NCBI RefSeq assembly: GCF_041435015.1
Contig: NZ_CP107989.1
Location: forward strand, 5,208,001-5,272,000
Reading direction: 5' to 3'
Length of the DNA: 64,000 bases
DNA from: Streptomyces canus
GTDB lineage: Bacteria; Actinomycetota; Actinomycetes; Streptomycetales; Streptomycetaceae
The notes below the pieces were generated by a model. The model saw only the letters and a program-made list of their open reading frames with translations. It searched no databases and was not told the origin of the DNA. The position numbers were made by a program, and so were the translations under genes. Positions 45,774 to 54,435 of this stretch are shown here, piece after piece; the stretch's first letter is position 1, and each line of letters begins with the position of its first letter.

Positions 45774-47705
45774 TCAGCCGATCTGCGCGTTCTTGGAGAC
45801 GGTCGTCTGGTCGATGTCGGAGGTCCGTACGGTCACGGCGACCTTCCAGTCACCCGCCATGGGGATCTGCACGTTGCTCGCCGACCAGTGGCCCGTGGCG
45901 ATGCGGTCCGGGGTGATGGCCAGCGGCCCGATCTTCTTGGCCTCCAGGGTGAGGGCGACCTTCACCTCGGGGATGTCGAAGGCGCGGCCGTTGGGCCGCT
46001 GGACGTAGACGTGCATCTCGTTGCCGCCCACGCGCGCGGGGTCGAAGTCGACGGTCACGACCCCCTTGCCGTCCGTGCCGCCGGTGTCGAAGGACATGTC
46101 CAGGGTCACCGCCCCGGACCCGGCCGACGCTGAGGAGGACGACGAAGAAGAGGAAGCCGCCTTGGACGCCTTGGCGTCCTGCTCCGTACGGCCGGGCTCG
46201 GTCTGCGTCAGCACGGTCGTGACCGCCAGCAGCACGACCGCGACACCGGCCTCGGCGAGCACCGAGCGGCGCAGCCCGAACCGGTTCGGATCCGCGTCCC
46301 GCGTCCGCTTCTGCCGCGCGGTGTCCATCGCGGCCTGCTGCCGGGCGAGTTGAGCGGCTCGCTTGGAGCCGGCCCCCTTGGCCTTACCGGACCCGGACCC
46401 GGACCCGGATGCCGACCCCGATCCGGAGGCATTCGCCGCGACCCGCTCCTTCTGCTGCACCCGTTTCCCTCGCTGCACCGCGGTGTCCGCGAGCTGCGCG
46501 GTCCACCGCCGCGAGATGAACGCGATGCCGACCAGCAGCGCCACCAGCCCGATCTTGACCAGCAGCAGCTGCCCGTACCGGGTCTCGGTGAACGCCGACC
46601 AGGAGCCGAGCTGCCGCCAGGACTGGTAGACGCCGGTCGCGACCAGTGCGGCCACGCTGCCGAAGGCGACCTGGGAGAACCGTCGTACGGCGGCCGACTC
46701 GATCGGCGCGTCGGAGCGGTACAGCGCGACGAGCAGCGCGGTCAGCCCGCCCAGCCAGGTGGCGACGGCCAGCAGGTGGACGACGTCGACGGGCATCGCG
46801 ATGCCCGCCTGGAGCCCGACCGAGGCGTGCTCGGCCATCGCCCAGCTCGCCGCGAGTCCGGCCGCGACGACGGTCCCGCCGACCGCGAGCCCGAAGGTGA
46901 GGTCCCGCTTCTCCTCGTCCTCACGCTTGTCGTAGGCCCCGAAGAGGACGGAGATGAACAGCGCCGCCGCCGCGAGCAGCAGCAGCCGGGACACGAGGGC
47001 CGCGCCCGCCTTGGTCTGGAGCACGTTTCCGAGCAGGTCCAGGTCGAAGATGTCCCCGACCTTCCCGGATCCCGTGTAGGTGCCGCGCAGCAGGAGCAGC
47101 AGCAGGGTGGCCGAGGTGAGCGTGAGCCAGCCGCCGACGACGAGCCGCTGCATGGGCTTGACTCCGGCGCCGCGCTGCCAGCAGCCGAGCACGAACGCGG
47201 CGCCGCCGACCAGCACGATGAAGCCGGCGTACGACATGTACCGCCCGAAGCCGTACAGCCAGCCGACGACCCCACCGCCCGCCGTGTCCCCGGAGACGGA
47301 GACGGAGGTGGTCGAGGGGGCGCCGACGGAGAAGGTGTAGGCGCCGGCGACGGGATGGCTGTCGGCGGAGACGACCTGGTAGGTGACGGTGTACGTGCCG
47401 TCCGGCAGGCCGCTGTGGACCTTGATGCCGTACGTCGTGCCGCTCACCTCGAACGGCTTGCCCTGCTGGACGGCCTTGCCCTTGGGGTCGAGGACCCGCA
47501 GCGAGTCGTTCGACAGGGCGACCTTCTCGGAGAAGGTCAGCGAGACCTGGTCGGGCGCCTTGTCGACCACCACCCCCTGCTGGGGGTCGCTGCCGGTGAG
47601 CGCGGCGTGCGCCGAGGCCGGCCCGGCCGTGGTCAGCAGCAGGCCGCACGCGGCCAGGAGCAGCAGTACCAGGGTCCGGACGCGGGGGGCGATGGTCTGC
47701 GTCAA
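45774..47705 (-). CDS. CopC-CopD fusion protein with C-terminal YtkA-like domain
   Basis: A 643-residue copper-handling membrane protein. A signal peptide ends near SAHAALTGSDP, so the mature CopC domain starts with His, the usual copper(II) ligand. CopD helices run from about residue 150 to 400. A charged, Gly/Ser-rich linker (ASGSGSASGSGSGSG) follows, then one helix and an extracellular beta domain (GAVTLDMSFDTGG to the end) like YtkA/FixH. The start is TTG at 47705 seven bases after GGAGGGA. The stop is 8 bases before dtpA. Confidence 0.9.
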   Translation of the reverse strand: MTQTIAPRVRTLVLLLLAACGLLLTTAGPASAHAALTGSDPQQGVVVDKAPDQVSLTFSEKVALSNDSLRVLDPKGKAVQQGKPFEVSGTTYGIKVHSGLPDGTYTVTYQVVSADSHPVAGAYTFSVGAPSTTSVSVSGDTAGGGVVGWLYGFGRYMSYAGFIVLVGGAAFVLGCWQRGAGVKPMQRLVVGGWLTLTSATLLLLLLRGTYTGSGKVGDIFDLDLLGNVLQTKAGAALVSRLLLLAAAALFISVLFGAYDKREDEEKRDLTFGLAVGGTVVAAGLAASWAMAEHASVGLQAGIAMPVDVVHLLAVATWLGGLTALLVALYRSDAPIESAAVRRFSQVAFGSVAALVATGVYQSWRQLGSWSAFTETRYGQLLLVKIGLVALLVGIAFISRRWTAQLADTAVQRGKRVQQKERVAANASGSGSASGSGSGSGKAKGAGSKRAAQLARQQAAMDTARQKRTRDADPNRFGLRRSVLAEAGVAVVLLAVTTVLTQTEPGRTEQDAKASKAASSSSSSSSASAGSGAVTLDMSFDTGGTDGKGVVTVDFDPARVGGNEMHVYVQRPNGRAFDIPEVKVALTLEAKKIGPLAITPDRIATGHWSASNVQIPMAGDWKVAVTVRTSDIDQTTVSKNAQIG

Positions 47706-47718
47706 GGTGATCCCTCCC

Positions 47719-48171
47719 TCAGTGTCCGGTCTTCGGGACGTACGTCGCCGACTTCACCGGCATCTTCACGACGACGGGGTCGGACTGGGCGAAGTGCAGT
47801 TCGACGGTGACCGTCTGCCCCTGCTTCGGAGCCTGCTTCAGCTTGTCGAACATCAGATGGTTGGCACCGCTTTTGAACACGAGTTGACCGTGGGCGGGGA
47901 CGGAGAGGCGGGAGACCTCCTCCATCGCGCCGCCGTTCGTCTCGTGCATGGTGACCTCGCCGTCGTCGCTCGTGACCGAGGTCAGCTCGGCCTTCGACGA
48001 GCCGGAGTTGGAGATCGTCATGAACCCGGCGGCCATGTCGGCGGAGACGGGCTGCGGGATGTAGGCGCCGGAGACGGTGAGGCCTCCCGAGGAGCCGTCG
48101 GCATCCGAACAGCCGGCCAGCAGCAGGACAGCCCCCGTCAGTACGGCGAGCCCGGTGGAAGAACGCTTCAC
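47719..48171 (-). CDS. ECuC, PCuAC-type extracellular copper chaperone lipoprotein
   Basis: A 150-residue lipoprotein with lipobox LLAGC near residue 20. The copper motif is present as VTMHETNGGAM ... PAHGQLVFKSGANHLMF (H-x-...-M-...-H-x-M spacing). In S. lividans the equivalent protein passes Cu(I) to Sco for cytochrome oxidase assembly. GTG start at 48171 overlaps the Sco stop (GTGA), showing coupled translation. Confidence 0.9.
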   Translation of the reverse strand: MKRSSTGLAVLTGAVLLLAGCSDADGSSGGLTVSGAYIPQPVSADMAAGFMTISNSGSSKAELTSVTSDDGEVTMHETNGGAMEEVSRLSVPAHGQLVFKSGANHLMFDKLKQAPKQGQTVTVELHFAQSDPVVVKMPVKSATYVPKTGH

Positions 48172-48824
48172 GGGTTCTGCCCCTTGATGAGCTTGGGCAG
48201 GTCCTTGGTGTAGTCGTCGACGGAGGCGTCCTCGCCGTAGAGGACGTACCCCTCGTCGGTCTTCGGGGAGAAGGCGACGACCTGGGTGCCGTGCACCGAG
48301 ACGGTCTTGCCGGTCTTCTTGTCCTTGTGGGACGGCTCGATGGAGATGCCGAGGGTGCGGGCGCTCGCCTGGATGGTGGCGAAGTCGCCGGTCAGGCCCA
48401 CGAACGCGGTGTCGATGCCCTTGAGCCACTTGCCGAGTTCGGCCGGGGTGTCGCGGGCCGGGTCGGTGGTGACGAACACGACGGTCAGCTTGTCCTGCTC
48501 GGACGTGGGCAGCTGCTTCTTCGCGACGGCGATGTTGTTCATCGTCAGCGGGCAGATGTCGGGGCAGTGGGTGTAGCCGAAGTAGATCAGCGTCGGCTTG
48601 CCGGCGGTCTCCTTGCGGAGGTCGTACTTCTCGCCCTTGGTGTCGGTGAGGACCAGGTCCGGCTTCTCGAACGGCTGGTCGAGGACGGTGGCGGCCTTGT
48701 CGGAGCCGGCCTCCTCCGAGACCACGGAGACGGGCGAGCTGCTGTCGTCACCGCTGCCGCAGGCGGAGAGGGTCAGGGTGGCGGCGGCGATCAGCGCGGC
48801 CGCGGCGAACGTCTTCTTGCGCAT
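48168..48824 (-). CDS. sco: Sco-type copper chaperone lipoprotein
   Basis: A 218-residue thioredoxin-fold lipoprotein. Signal and lipobox LTLSACG end near residue 23. The copper site is YTHCPDICPLT (C-x3-C, residues about 86-90) plus the distal His in SVHGTQV. Sco proteins load the CuA centre of cytochrome c oxidase; in Streptomyces Sco also supports aerial growth under low copper. First gene of the tight sco-ecuC-copCD-dtpA unit. Confidence 0.93.
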   Translation of the reverse strand: MRKKTFAAAALIAAATLTLSACGSGDDSSSPVSVVSEEAGSDKAATVLDQPFEKPDLVLTDTKGEKYDLRKETAGKPTLIYFGYTHCPDICPLTMNNIAVAKKQLPTSEQDKLTVVFVTTDPARDTPAELGKWLKGIDTAFVGLTGDFATIQASARTLGISIEPSHKDKKTGKTVSVHGTQVVAFSPKTDEGYVLYGEDASVDDYTKDLPKLIKGQNP

Positions 48825-48855
48825 ATCAAAATGTCCCAGAGGTAAGAATTTCGGT

Positions 48856-48885
48856 GCGCGCCGGGGCCGTACGACCCCGGCGCGC
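48856..48885. terminator. Hairpin between the YcnI gene and sco
   Basis: GCGCGCCGGGG pairs perfectly with CCCCGGCGCGC around an 8-base loop. It lies 16 bases after the YcnI stop, so sco probably has its own promoter in 48825-48855. Confidence 0.8.
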
Positions 48886-48901
48886 GTCCCGCGAAACAGG
48901 G

Positions 48902-49639
48902 TCAGGCGTCGCTGCGCCGACGGCCGGCGAGCACCCCGTAGGCCACGCCCAGGGCGCCGACGACGATGCCCACCACGCCGAGGACGCGGGCGGTGGTGTC
49001 ACTGCTGTCGCCGGCGTCGGCCTCGGTGGTCGCGGCGGCGTTCTCGGTCTTGGCGTCCGCCTCCTCGGCGGCCGTCGAGCCGTGGTGTCCGTCCTCGGAG
49101 GCCGCGGACAGGGCGAGCACGGGAGCCGGCGTCTCGGGCTCCTCCGCGCCGTCCTCCTGGACCTCGATCCAGCGCACGACCTCCTTGTTGGAGTACGTCT
49201 GGATCGCCTTGAAGACCAGTTCGTCGGCGTTCTCGGGCAGGGCGCCGATCGAGACGGGGAACTTCTCGAAGTAGCCGGTCGGGATGCCGCTGTCCTTGGT
49301 GGCGGCGGTCCAGGTGACCTTGGAGACGGCCTCGGTGATCTGCTCGCCGTGCAGTTCGAGCGGCTTGGCGAGCTTGGACTTGGTGACGTCGATCTTCCAG
49401 CCGGGCATCGGCTCCGGCATGACCGAGGCCAGCGGGTGGTCGGTCGGGAAGTTGACCTCGAGCTTGGTGGTGGAGGCGTTGTCGCGCTCGTTGGGGACCT
49501 TGAAGTCCACGACCGCGTAACCGCCCTTGGCGGCGGTGCCCTCGGCCTGCACGCTGACGTGTGCGAAGGCGGGTGAGGACAAGACGATGACGGCGGTGGC
49601 GGCGACGGCACCGGTGGCGGCGAGACGAGAAGCCTTCAT
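48902..49639 (-). CDS. YcnI-like (DUF1775) copper-binding surface protein
   Basis: A 245-residue protein: signal peptide ending SSPAFA, mature start HVSVQAEGT, giving the N-terminal His known to bind copper(II) in YcnI; the DUF1775 beta domain spans about 27-170 and ends at YSNKEVVRWIEV. A Glu/Ala/Asp-rich linker and a C-terminal helix (VLGVVGIVVGALGVAYGVLAG) with Arg tail anchor it. ATG at 49639 chosen; the longer frame is not signal-like. Start of the copper region. Confidence 0.9.
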   Translation of the reverse strand: MKASRLAATGAVAATAVIVLSSPAFAHVSVQAEGTAAKGGYAVVDFKVPNERDNASTTKLEVNFPTDHPLASVMPEPMPGWKIDVTKSKLAKPLELHGEQITEAVSKVTWTAATKDSGIPTGYFEKFPVSIGALPENADELVFKAIQTYSNKEVVRWIEVQEDGAEEPETPAPVLALSAASEDGHHGSTAAEEADAKTENAAATTEADAGDSSDTTARVLGVVGIVVGALGVAYGVLAGRRRSDA

Positions 49640-49788
49640 GAAGAGCACTCCGCTTCGAAAGGGATTCCGGTGAAGAGGGGTACGCGTGGGTACACGCGCG
49701 TGCCGCGCGACGGCGGCCCCTTCCACACGTCCCTCGGGAATGTCCCTCAGGAATGTCCTTCAGGAAGTGGAGTGGTGATCGCGTCGCG

Positions 49789-50619
49789 TCAGGCGGCGAG
49801 AACGAGTCCGGCGGCGGCCGGGGGACCGCGCCTGATCACCGTGTGCTGGAGTGCCGCGGTACGCGGTCGGGGCGGCGCGAGCGACGCCGCCAGCGGGGCG
49901 CGTGGTCCGGCCTCGGTCGCCCCCGGCAGCCCCGCACGCAGGGCGCGCACCAGCGCGAGAGCCCCCCGCAGAGACCGTACGAGCGCCCCCTCCGCGACCG
50001 AATGCGCCGAGTACGTGGACAGTTCGGCCAGCCGCAGCAGCGCCAGGTCCCCGTGCCGCAGCAGCCACCCGGCGGCGACGGCCGCGAGGACGTGCCCGAG
50101 GACCATCGGCAGGGACGGCCAGACGGAGGAGCCGGTCATGGCGTCCGCGGAGTGGTGCACCGCGGTGGTGCCCGTCCCGGGACGGAGCCGGGCGTCGGTG
50201 AGGATCTTCTGCGCCTGCGCCGGGCTGATCGCCGCGGCGGTGGTCCCGCACAGCAGCCGTGCGGCCTGCTGGACCAGCGTGGCGTCGGACGCCGGCTGCG
50301 CGGACGACATCGACGACATGGACGACGACATCGACGACATCGCCGTCGTGCCGTGCTGCCCGAGCCCGAACAGCACATGCAGCACGGTCTGTCCGACCGT
50401 CAGCAGCGTCGCGATCCCCGCCAGTGAGCGCTCGCGCCCGGCAAGAGGTGCCACGACGAGAACGGCCCCGGCGAACCCCGCACCGAGCGTCCACCACGGC
50501 ACCGTGGCGCAGGAGGCGATCGAGTGACCGGCCGCGGCCAGCACGACGCAGACCGCGGCGAACACCGCGGCCCGCAGAACCCGGAGATCCCCTCCGGAGC
50601 GCGCGTGGGGGGCAGTCAT
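49789..50619 (-). CDS. Membrane protein with Met/Ser repeat, probable copper-related
   Basis: A 276-residue protein of unknown function with about four to five helices: VLRAAVFAAVCVVLAAAGHSI, GAGFAGAVLVVAPLAG, GIATLLTVGQTVLHVLFGLGQHG and MVLGHVLAAVAAGWLLRHG. Between helices 3 and 4 is a Met-rich loop MSSMSSSMSSMSS, and His residues lie at membrane edges (GQHG, HVLFG, GHVLA, RHG). Met/His loops of this kind bind Cu(I) in transporters. Position upstream of YcnI supports a copper role, which is inference. Confidence 0.75.
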   Translation of the reverse strand: MTAPHARSGGDLRVLRAAVFAAVCVVLAAAGHSIASCATVPWWTLGAGFAGAVLVVAPLAGRERSLAGIATLLTVGQTVLHVLFGLGQHGTTAMSSMSSSMSSMSSAQPASDATLVQQAARLLCGTTAAAISPAQAQKILTDARLRPGTGTTAVHHSADAMTGSSVWPSLPMVLGHVLAAVAAGWLLRHGDLALLRLAELSTYSAHSVAEGALVRSLRGALALVRALRAGLPGATEAGPRAPLAASLAPPRPRTAALQHTVIRRGPPAAAGLVLAA

Positions 50620-50849
50620 GGCGGGCTCATCATCGCACTGGGCCGATGAGCGCCATACGGCAGGTCCACAAGATGACGTACGGGGGGTACGACCGAAAGG
50701 TCACTTCTGACCCGGGCTGCCCCACATACACCGGTCATTGCCCCCGGCGCATCCCCCGTATGGGCGGCATCACGTCAACGATGTGCTTACAGCGGGGCAT
50801 GGGCGGCAATACGTAACGGTATGTCGAGCCGCGGCCAGGAGGCTGGAGC

Positions 50850-51290
50850 ATGAGCATCTGGTGGTCACTCCATCTGCGGCGCGAGGCTGCGAGCGTTCCG
50901 CTCGCCCGGCGCCTGCTGCTCGGCACCATGGAGACCGCGGGCGTCGACCCGGACGTCTCCTACGACCTCTCCCTCGCCCTCAGCGAGGCCTGCGCCAACG
51001 CCGTGGAGCACGGCGGGGAGAGCGGGGTGCCGGACTCCTCGGCGGCGTACCGGGTCACCGCCTACCTCGACGGCGAGAAGTGCCGAATCGAAGTCACCGA
51101 CTCCGGCCCGGGCTTCCCGCCCGTGCGGCCCCGCCCCACGCCCATGGAGGCGGAGAACGGCCGCGGCCTCTGTCTCATCCGCGAACTCGCCGACCACGTC
51201 CAGATCGGCAACACACCGGGCCGGGGCGCCGTGGTGAGCTTCGACAAGATCCTCAAGTGGAGGAAGGACGCGCCGCTGATGGCGGTGTGA
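50850..51290 (+). CDS. RsbW-like ATP-binding protein (anti-sigma-factor kinase type)
   Basis: A 146-residue HATPase_c protein. N box LALSEACANAVEHG (residues about 42-55), G1 box EVTDSGPGFPP (about 81-91) and G2 box GRGLCLIRELAD. These are the Bergerat ATP-binding motifs of SpoIIAB/RsbW kinases. Streptomyces carry dozens of such orphans that regulate sigma factors with anti-anti-sigma partners; no partner lies beside it. ATG at 50850 after AGGAGG. Confidence 0.88.
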   Translation: MSIWWSLHLRREAASVPLARRLLLGTMETAGVDPDVSYDLSLALSEACANAVEHGGESGVPDSSAAYRVTAYLDGEKCRIEVTDSGPGFPPVRPRPTPMEAENGRGLCLIRELADHVQIGNTPGRGAVVSFDKILKWRKDAPLMAV

Positions 51291-51378
51291 ACAGGAGACT
51301 TCAGCTTTTTCAGCATCCTCAGGCTGCGCACAGCGTCCCCTCAAGGTCCTGACGGACAGGATTCCTACGGTCCTGGTC

Positions 51379-52317
51379 ATGACGGGAAACCACAGGAACT
51401 CCAGCATCACGCGGCGCCGCGCCCTCGCGGTGACCGGCGGAACGGTCGCGGCCGGCGGGCTCGCCGTCACCGGGTACCAGTCGGCCTTCGCCGACACCAC
51501 CGACACCGCCGAGGCGACGGCCACCGCCTCGGCGACGAGCACCGGCGCGTGCATGACGCTCATGTCGAGCGTCACCGAAGGTCCGTACTACCTCGACGGC
51601 GCCCTGGTCAGAAAGGACATCACCGAGGGCAAGAGCGGCGTCCCGCTGACGCTGCGGCTGACCGTCGTGGACGCCACCGACGGCTGCACCCCGGTCAAGG
51701 GCGCGGCCGTGGAGATCTGGCACTGCGACGCCTGGGGCTACTACTCCGGCTACACCACCGCCAATCCCGGCGGCTCCGCGCCCGCGGAGAGCGAGGACGG
51801 CTCGACCGCGAACGACAACACCTACCTGCGCGGCTACCAGATCGCGAACGCCAACGGGGTCGTGAAGTTCGAGACGATCTTCCCGGGCTGGTACACCCCC
51901 CGCACCTGCCACATCCACGTCAAGGTGCACACCGGCGGCGAGAAGGAGGACGGCACCTACGAGGGCGGCACGGTCAATTACACCGGCCAGCTGTTCTTCG
52001 ACGACACGATCACCGAGGAGATCTTCGCTCTGGAGCCCTACTCCCGGCACTCCGGCAGCTACACGGCCCTCGACGACGACATGGTCTACGACGGCGGCGG
52101 CGCCTCCAGCGGCCTGCTCACCCTCAAGGCCGTGCACAAGGCCGACCCGTCCCGGGGCTACAAGGGCTCCCTGAGCCTCGCCGTCGGCCCGGACGCCGAG
52201 AACACGGGCGCGGGCAGCGGCGGTGGCGGCACGCCTCCCAGCGGGGCCCCGTCGGGCGAACCGCCGAGCGGCGCTCCGTCCGAAAGTGCCAGTCCCTCGG
52301 CCTCCGCGTCCTCATAA
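51379..52317 (+). CDS. Tat-secreted intradiol ring-cleavage dioxygenase
   Basis: A 312-residue extracellular enzyme. Twin-arginine signal SSITRRRALAVTGG near residue 9. Iron ligands fit the intradiol pattern: Tyr in TEGPYYLDG, Tyr in the NTYLRGYQ / FPGWYTPR region, and two His in RTCHIHVKVH. These enzymes open catechol-type rings, and secreted Streptomyces forms act on lignin-derived aromatics. The tail (about 275-312) is Gly/Pro/Ser-rich. Ten bases separate it from the CitG-like gene. Confidence 0.9.
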   Translation: MTGNHRNSSITRRRALAVTGGTVAAGGLAVTGYQSAFADTTDTAEATATASATSTGACMTLMSSVTEGPYYLDGALVRKDITEGKSGVPLTLRLTVVDATDGCTPVKGAAVEIWHCDAWGYYSGYTTANPGGSAPAESEDGSTANDNTYLRGYQIANANGVVKFETIFPGWYTPRTCHIHVKVHTGGEKEDGTYEGGTVNYTGQLFFDDTITEEIFALEPYSRHSGSYTALDDDMVYDGGGASSGLLTLKAVHKADPSRGYKGSLSLAVGPDAENTGAGSGGGGTPPSGAPSGEPPSGAPSESASPSASASS

Positions 52318-52326
52318 GGTACGGCC

Positions 52327-53169
52327 ATGAGCAGCCGCGAGGACGAGGCGCTGGCACTGGCCGCCGTAAACGCGCTGACCGGTCAGCTGGCCCTGGCTCC
52401 CAAGCCGGGCCTGCCCGACCCGCGTGACCTCGGCGCCCGCGCCACGAGCCCGGACCACTCTTCCCTGCGCTGGTCGGCCAAGGCGCTCGCGCCCGGCCTC
52501 GCGGCGATGGCCGCCGCCGCCCGCCGCACCGGCGAGCCCAGTCCCCAACTGCGTGCCGAGCTGGGCGCGATCGGCCGGTGCACCGAGCACTCGGTGGGCC
52601 TGGCCGGCGGCGGCCACCGCGGTGCCCTGTGGACCCTCGGTCTACTGGTCGCCGCGGCCGCCCTCGACCCGGGGGCGCGGTCCAAGGACGTGGCCACGGC
52701 CGCCAAGAAGATCGCCGCGCACAGCGACAGACGGGCCCCGCGCCGGCCCTCCCGGGGCTCCTCGGTGTCCGCGAAGTACGGCGCGGCGGGCGCCCGGGGC
52801 GAGGCGCGGGCCGGATTCCCGCACGTACGGCGGGCGTTGGACGCGCTGGCCGCGTCCCGCAGGGCGGGCGCCGACGAGGCCGAGGCCCGCCTGGACGCCC
52901 TGCTCACCGTGATGTCCACCCTCCAGGACACCGAACTCCTCTACACGGCGGGCCCGTCGGGCCTCCGCCACGTCCAGGCGGGTGCACGCGCCGTCCTGGA
53001 GGCGGGCGGTACGACGACGGACGCGGGCCGCGAGGCCCTGCTCGCCCTCGACACCGACCTCCACGCGCGCGCGTGGAGCCCCCGAGGCAGCGCGGGCCTG
53101 CTCGCGGGGGCCCTGTTCGTGGACACACTCCCGGTGCAGGCCTTCCAAGGGCGGCCTGACATCGGCTAG
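52327..53169 (+). CDS. CitG/MdcB-like triphosphoribosyl-dephospho-CoA synthase
   Basis: A 280-residue enzyme of the CitG family. Motifs in order: LAPKPGLPDPRD (residues 22-33), GGHRGALWTLGLLVAAAA, AKYGAAGARGEARAGFPHV, LQDTELLYTAG and GSAGLLAGALFVD. The family makes the prosthetic-group precursor of citrate or malonate decarboxylating enzymes from ATP and dephospho-CoA. No citrate lyase or malonate decarboxylase gene is nearby, so the true target is uncertain. ATG start follows AAGG. Its TAG stop overlaps the convergent MFS stop in CTAG (53166-53169). Confidence 0.85.
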   Translation: MSSREDEALALAAVNALTGQLALAPKPGLPDPRDLGARATSPDHSSLRWSAKALAPGLAAMAAAARRTGEPSPQLRAELGAIGRCTEHSVGLAGGGHRGALWTLGLLVAAAALDPGARSKDVATAAKKIAAHSDRRAPRRPSRGSSVSAKYGAAGARGEARAGFPHVRRALDALAASRRAGADEAEARLDALLTVMSTLQDTELLYTAGPSGLRHVQAGARAVLEAGGTTTDAGREALLALDTDLHARAWSPRGSAGLLAGALFVDTLPVQAFQGRPDIG

Positions 53170-54392
53170 TCCACGAGCACAGCCCGCCCCACGCACGGCT
53201 CCGAGGCGCGGCCGGCGGCCCTCCTGGTGGCCGGTCCCATCGCGTACGACGCCATCAGGGTCACTCCGCCGAGCAGCAGCCACCCGGGCGTGCCCCACTC
53301 CACGAGCAGGGTGGTCAGCACCAGCGGGCCGAGCGTCCGGGCCACCGTCACCCCGGTTCCGAAGAACCCCTGGTACTCGCCGACCCGCTCGGCCGGAGCC
53401 AGATCGAAGGAGAGCTGCCAGGACCCCGCCGACTGCCCCATCTCGGCGACCACCTGCAGCACGGCACCGACGACCAGGGCCCCCACGGCCACCCATGGCG
53501 AAGCCCCCGCGGACAGCGCGAACACGGCGCAGGCCGCCAGCATGATCCACCCGGACCGCCGCACCGCGCGCGTGGCCGACGCGAGCCCGGTCACCCCGCG
53601 GGCCATCCGCACCTGGAACACCATCACGGCCCCGGTGTTGAGCACGAACAGCGCGGAGACCAGATAGGTCGGCGCAGCGGTCCGCTCGGCGATCCACAGC
53701 GGAATCCCCAGGCTCAGCAGGGGCATCCGCAGCAGCAGGACGGTGTTCAGCAGGGTGATCACGGCGTACGGCCGGTCGCGCAGCACCCCCGAGCCGTGAT
53801 GTTTCTCCACGGGCACGCGAGGCGCCACCGACGGCAGCCGCAGCACCGCACACATCACGAAGCTCACCGCGTCCACCGCGAACACCCCGAGGTACGCGGC
53901 CCGCGTCCCGGCGTGCAACGCCAGCCCGCCGATCCCCGCACCGACCGCGAGCCCGGCGTTGAGCGTCGCCTGGAGGTGGGCCAGCAACCCGGTCCGTTCC
54001 CCGGCGGACACCAGCCCCGCGAGCAGTGCCTGCCGGGCCGCGGCGAGCCCGGACTGCGCGGAGGCGTAGGCGCAGGCCGCCAGGACGAACGGCGCGAAGT
54101 CGCGCACCACCAGGAAGGACGCCACCGCCAGCCCCGTGGCCAGCGCCAGCAGCACCGCCGTGCCGCGCGCTCCACGCCGGTCCGCGAGCCGCCCGAGCGG
54201 TACCCCCACCACCGACCCGACCGCCCACCCGACGGTCAGCCCGAGCCCCACGCGCGCGGGGTCGAGCCCGACGACGTGGGTGAAGTAGAGCGCCGACGTC
54301 ACGTAGTAGGCGCCGTCCCCGACGGAGTTGCTCAACTGGGCGAGGGCCAGGACGCGTTGCGGCCCCGCGGGCGGGACGAGTGAGTTCGTCAT
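53166..54392 (-). CDS. MFS transporter
   Basis: A 408-residue, 12-helix exporter-like protein. N-terminus VLALAQLSNSVGDGAYYVTSALYFTHVVGL, with the inter-helix element GVPLGRLADRRGARG near residue 65. This matches drug-efflux type MFS. Start ATG at 54392; no clear ribosome site. It follows the MocR regulator by about 43 bases on the same strand, so the regulator may control it. Confidence 0.86.
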   Translation of the reverse strand: MTNSLVPPAGPQRVLALAQLSNSVGDGAYYVTSALYFTHVVGLDPARVGLGLTVGWAVGSVVGVPLGRLADRRGARGTAVLLALATGLAVASFLVVRDFAPFVLAACAYASAQSGLAAARQALLAGLVSAGERTGLLAHLQATLNAGLAVGAGIGGLALHAGTRAAYLGVFAVDAVSFVMCAVLRLPSVAPRVPVEKHHGSGVLRDRPYAVITLLNTVLLLRMPLLSLGIPLWIAERTAAPTYLVSALFVLNTGAVMVFQVRMARGVTGLASATRAVRRSGWIMLAACAVFALSAGASPWVAVGALVVGAVLQVVAEMGQSAGSWQLSFDLAPAERVGEYQGFFGTGVTVARTLGPLVLTTLLVEWGTPGWLLLGGVTLMASYAMGPATRRAAGRASEPCVGRAVLVD

Positions 54393-54435
54393 GGGAACGA
54401 CATTAGGAGCGCGGTGGACCGATCGGCAGGCCCAA

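Noticed and set aside
46350-47810. 486-codon plus-strand frame opposite the CopC-CopD gene
   Set aside because: Arg/Gly/Asp-rich shadow with no hydrophobic helices.
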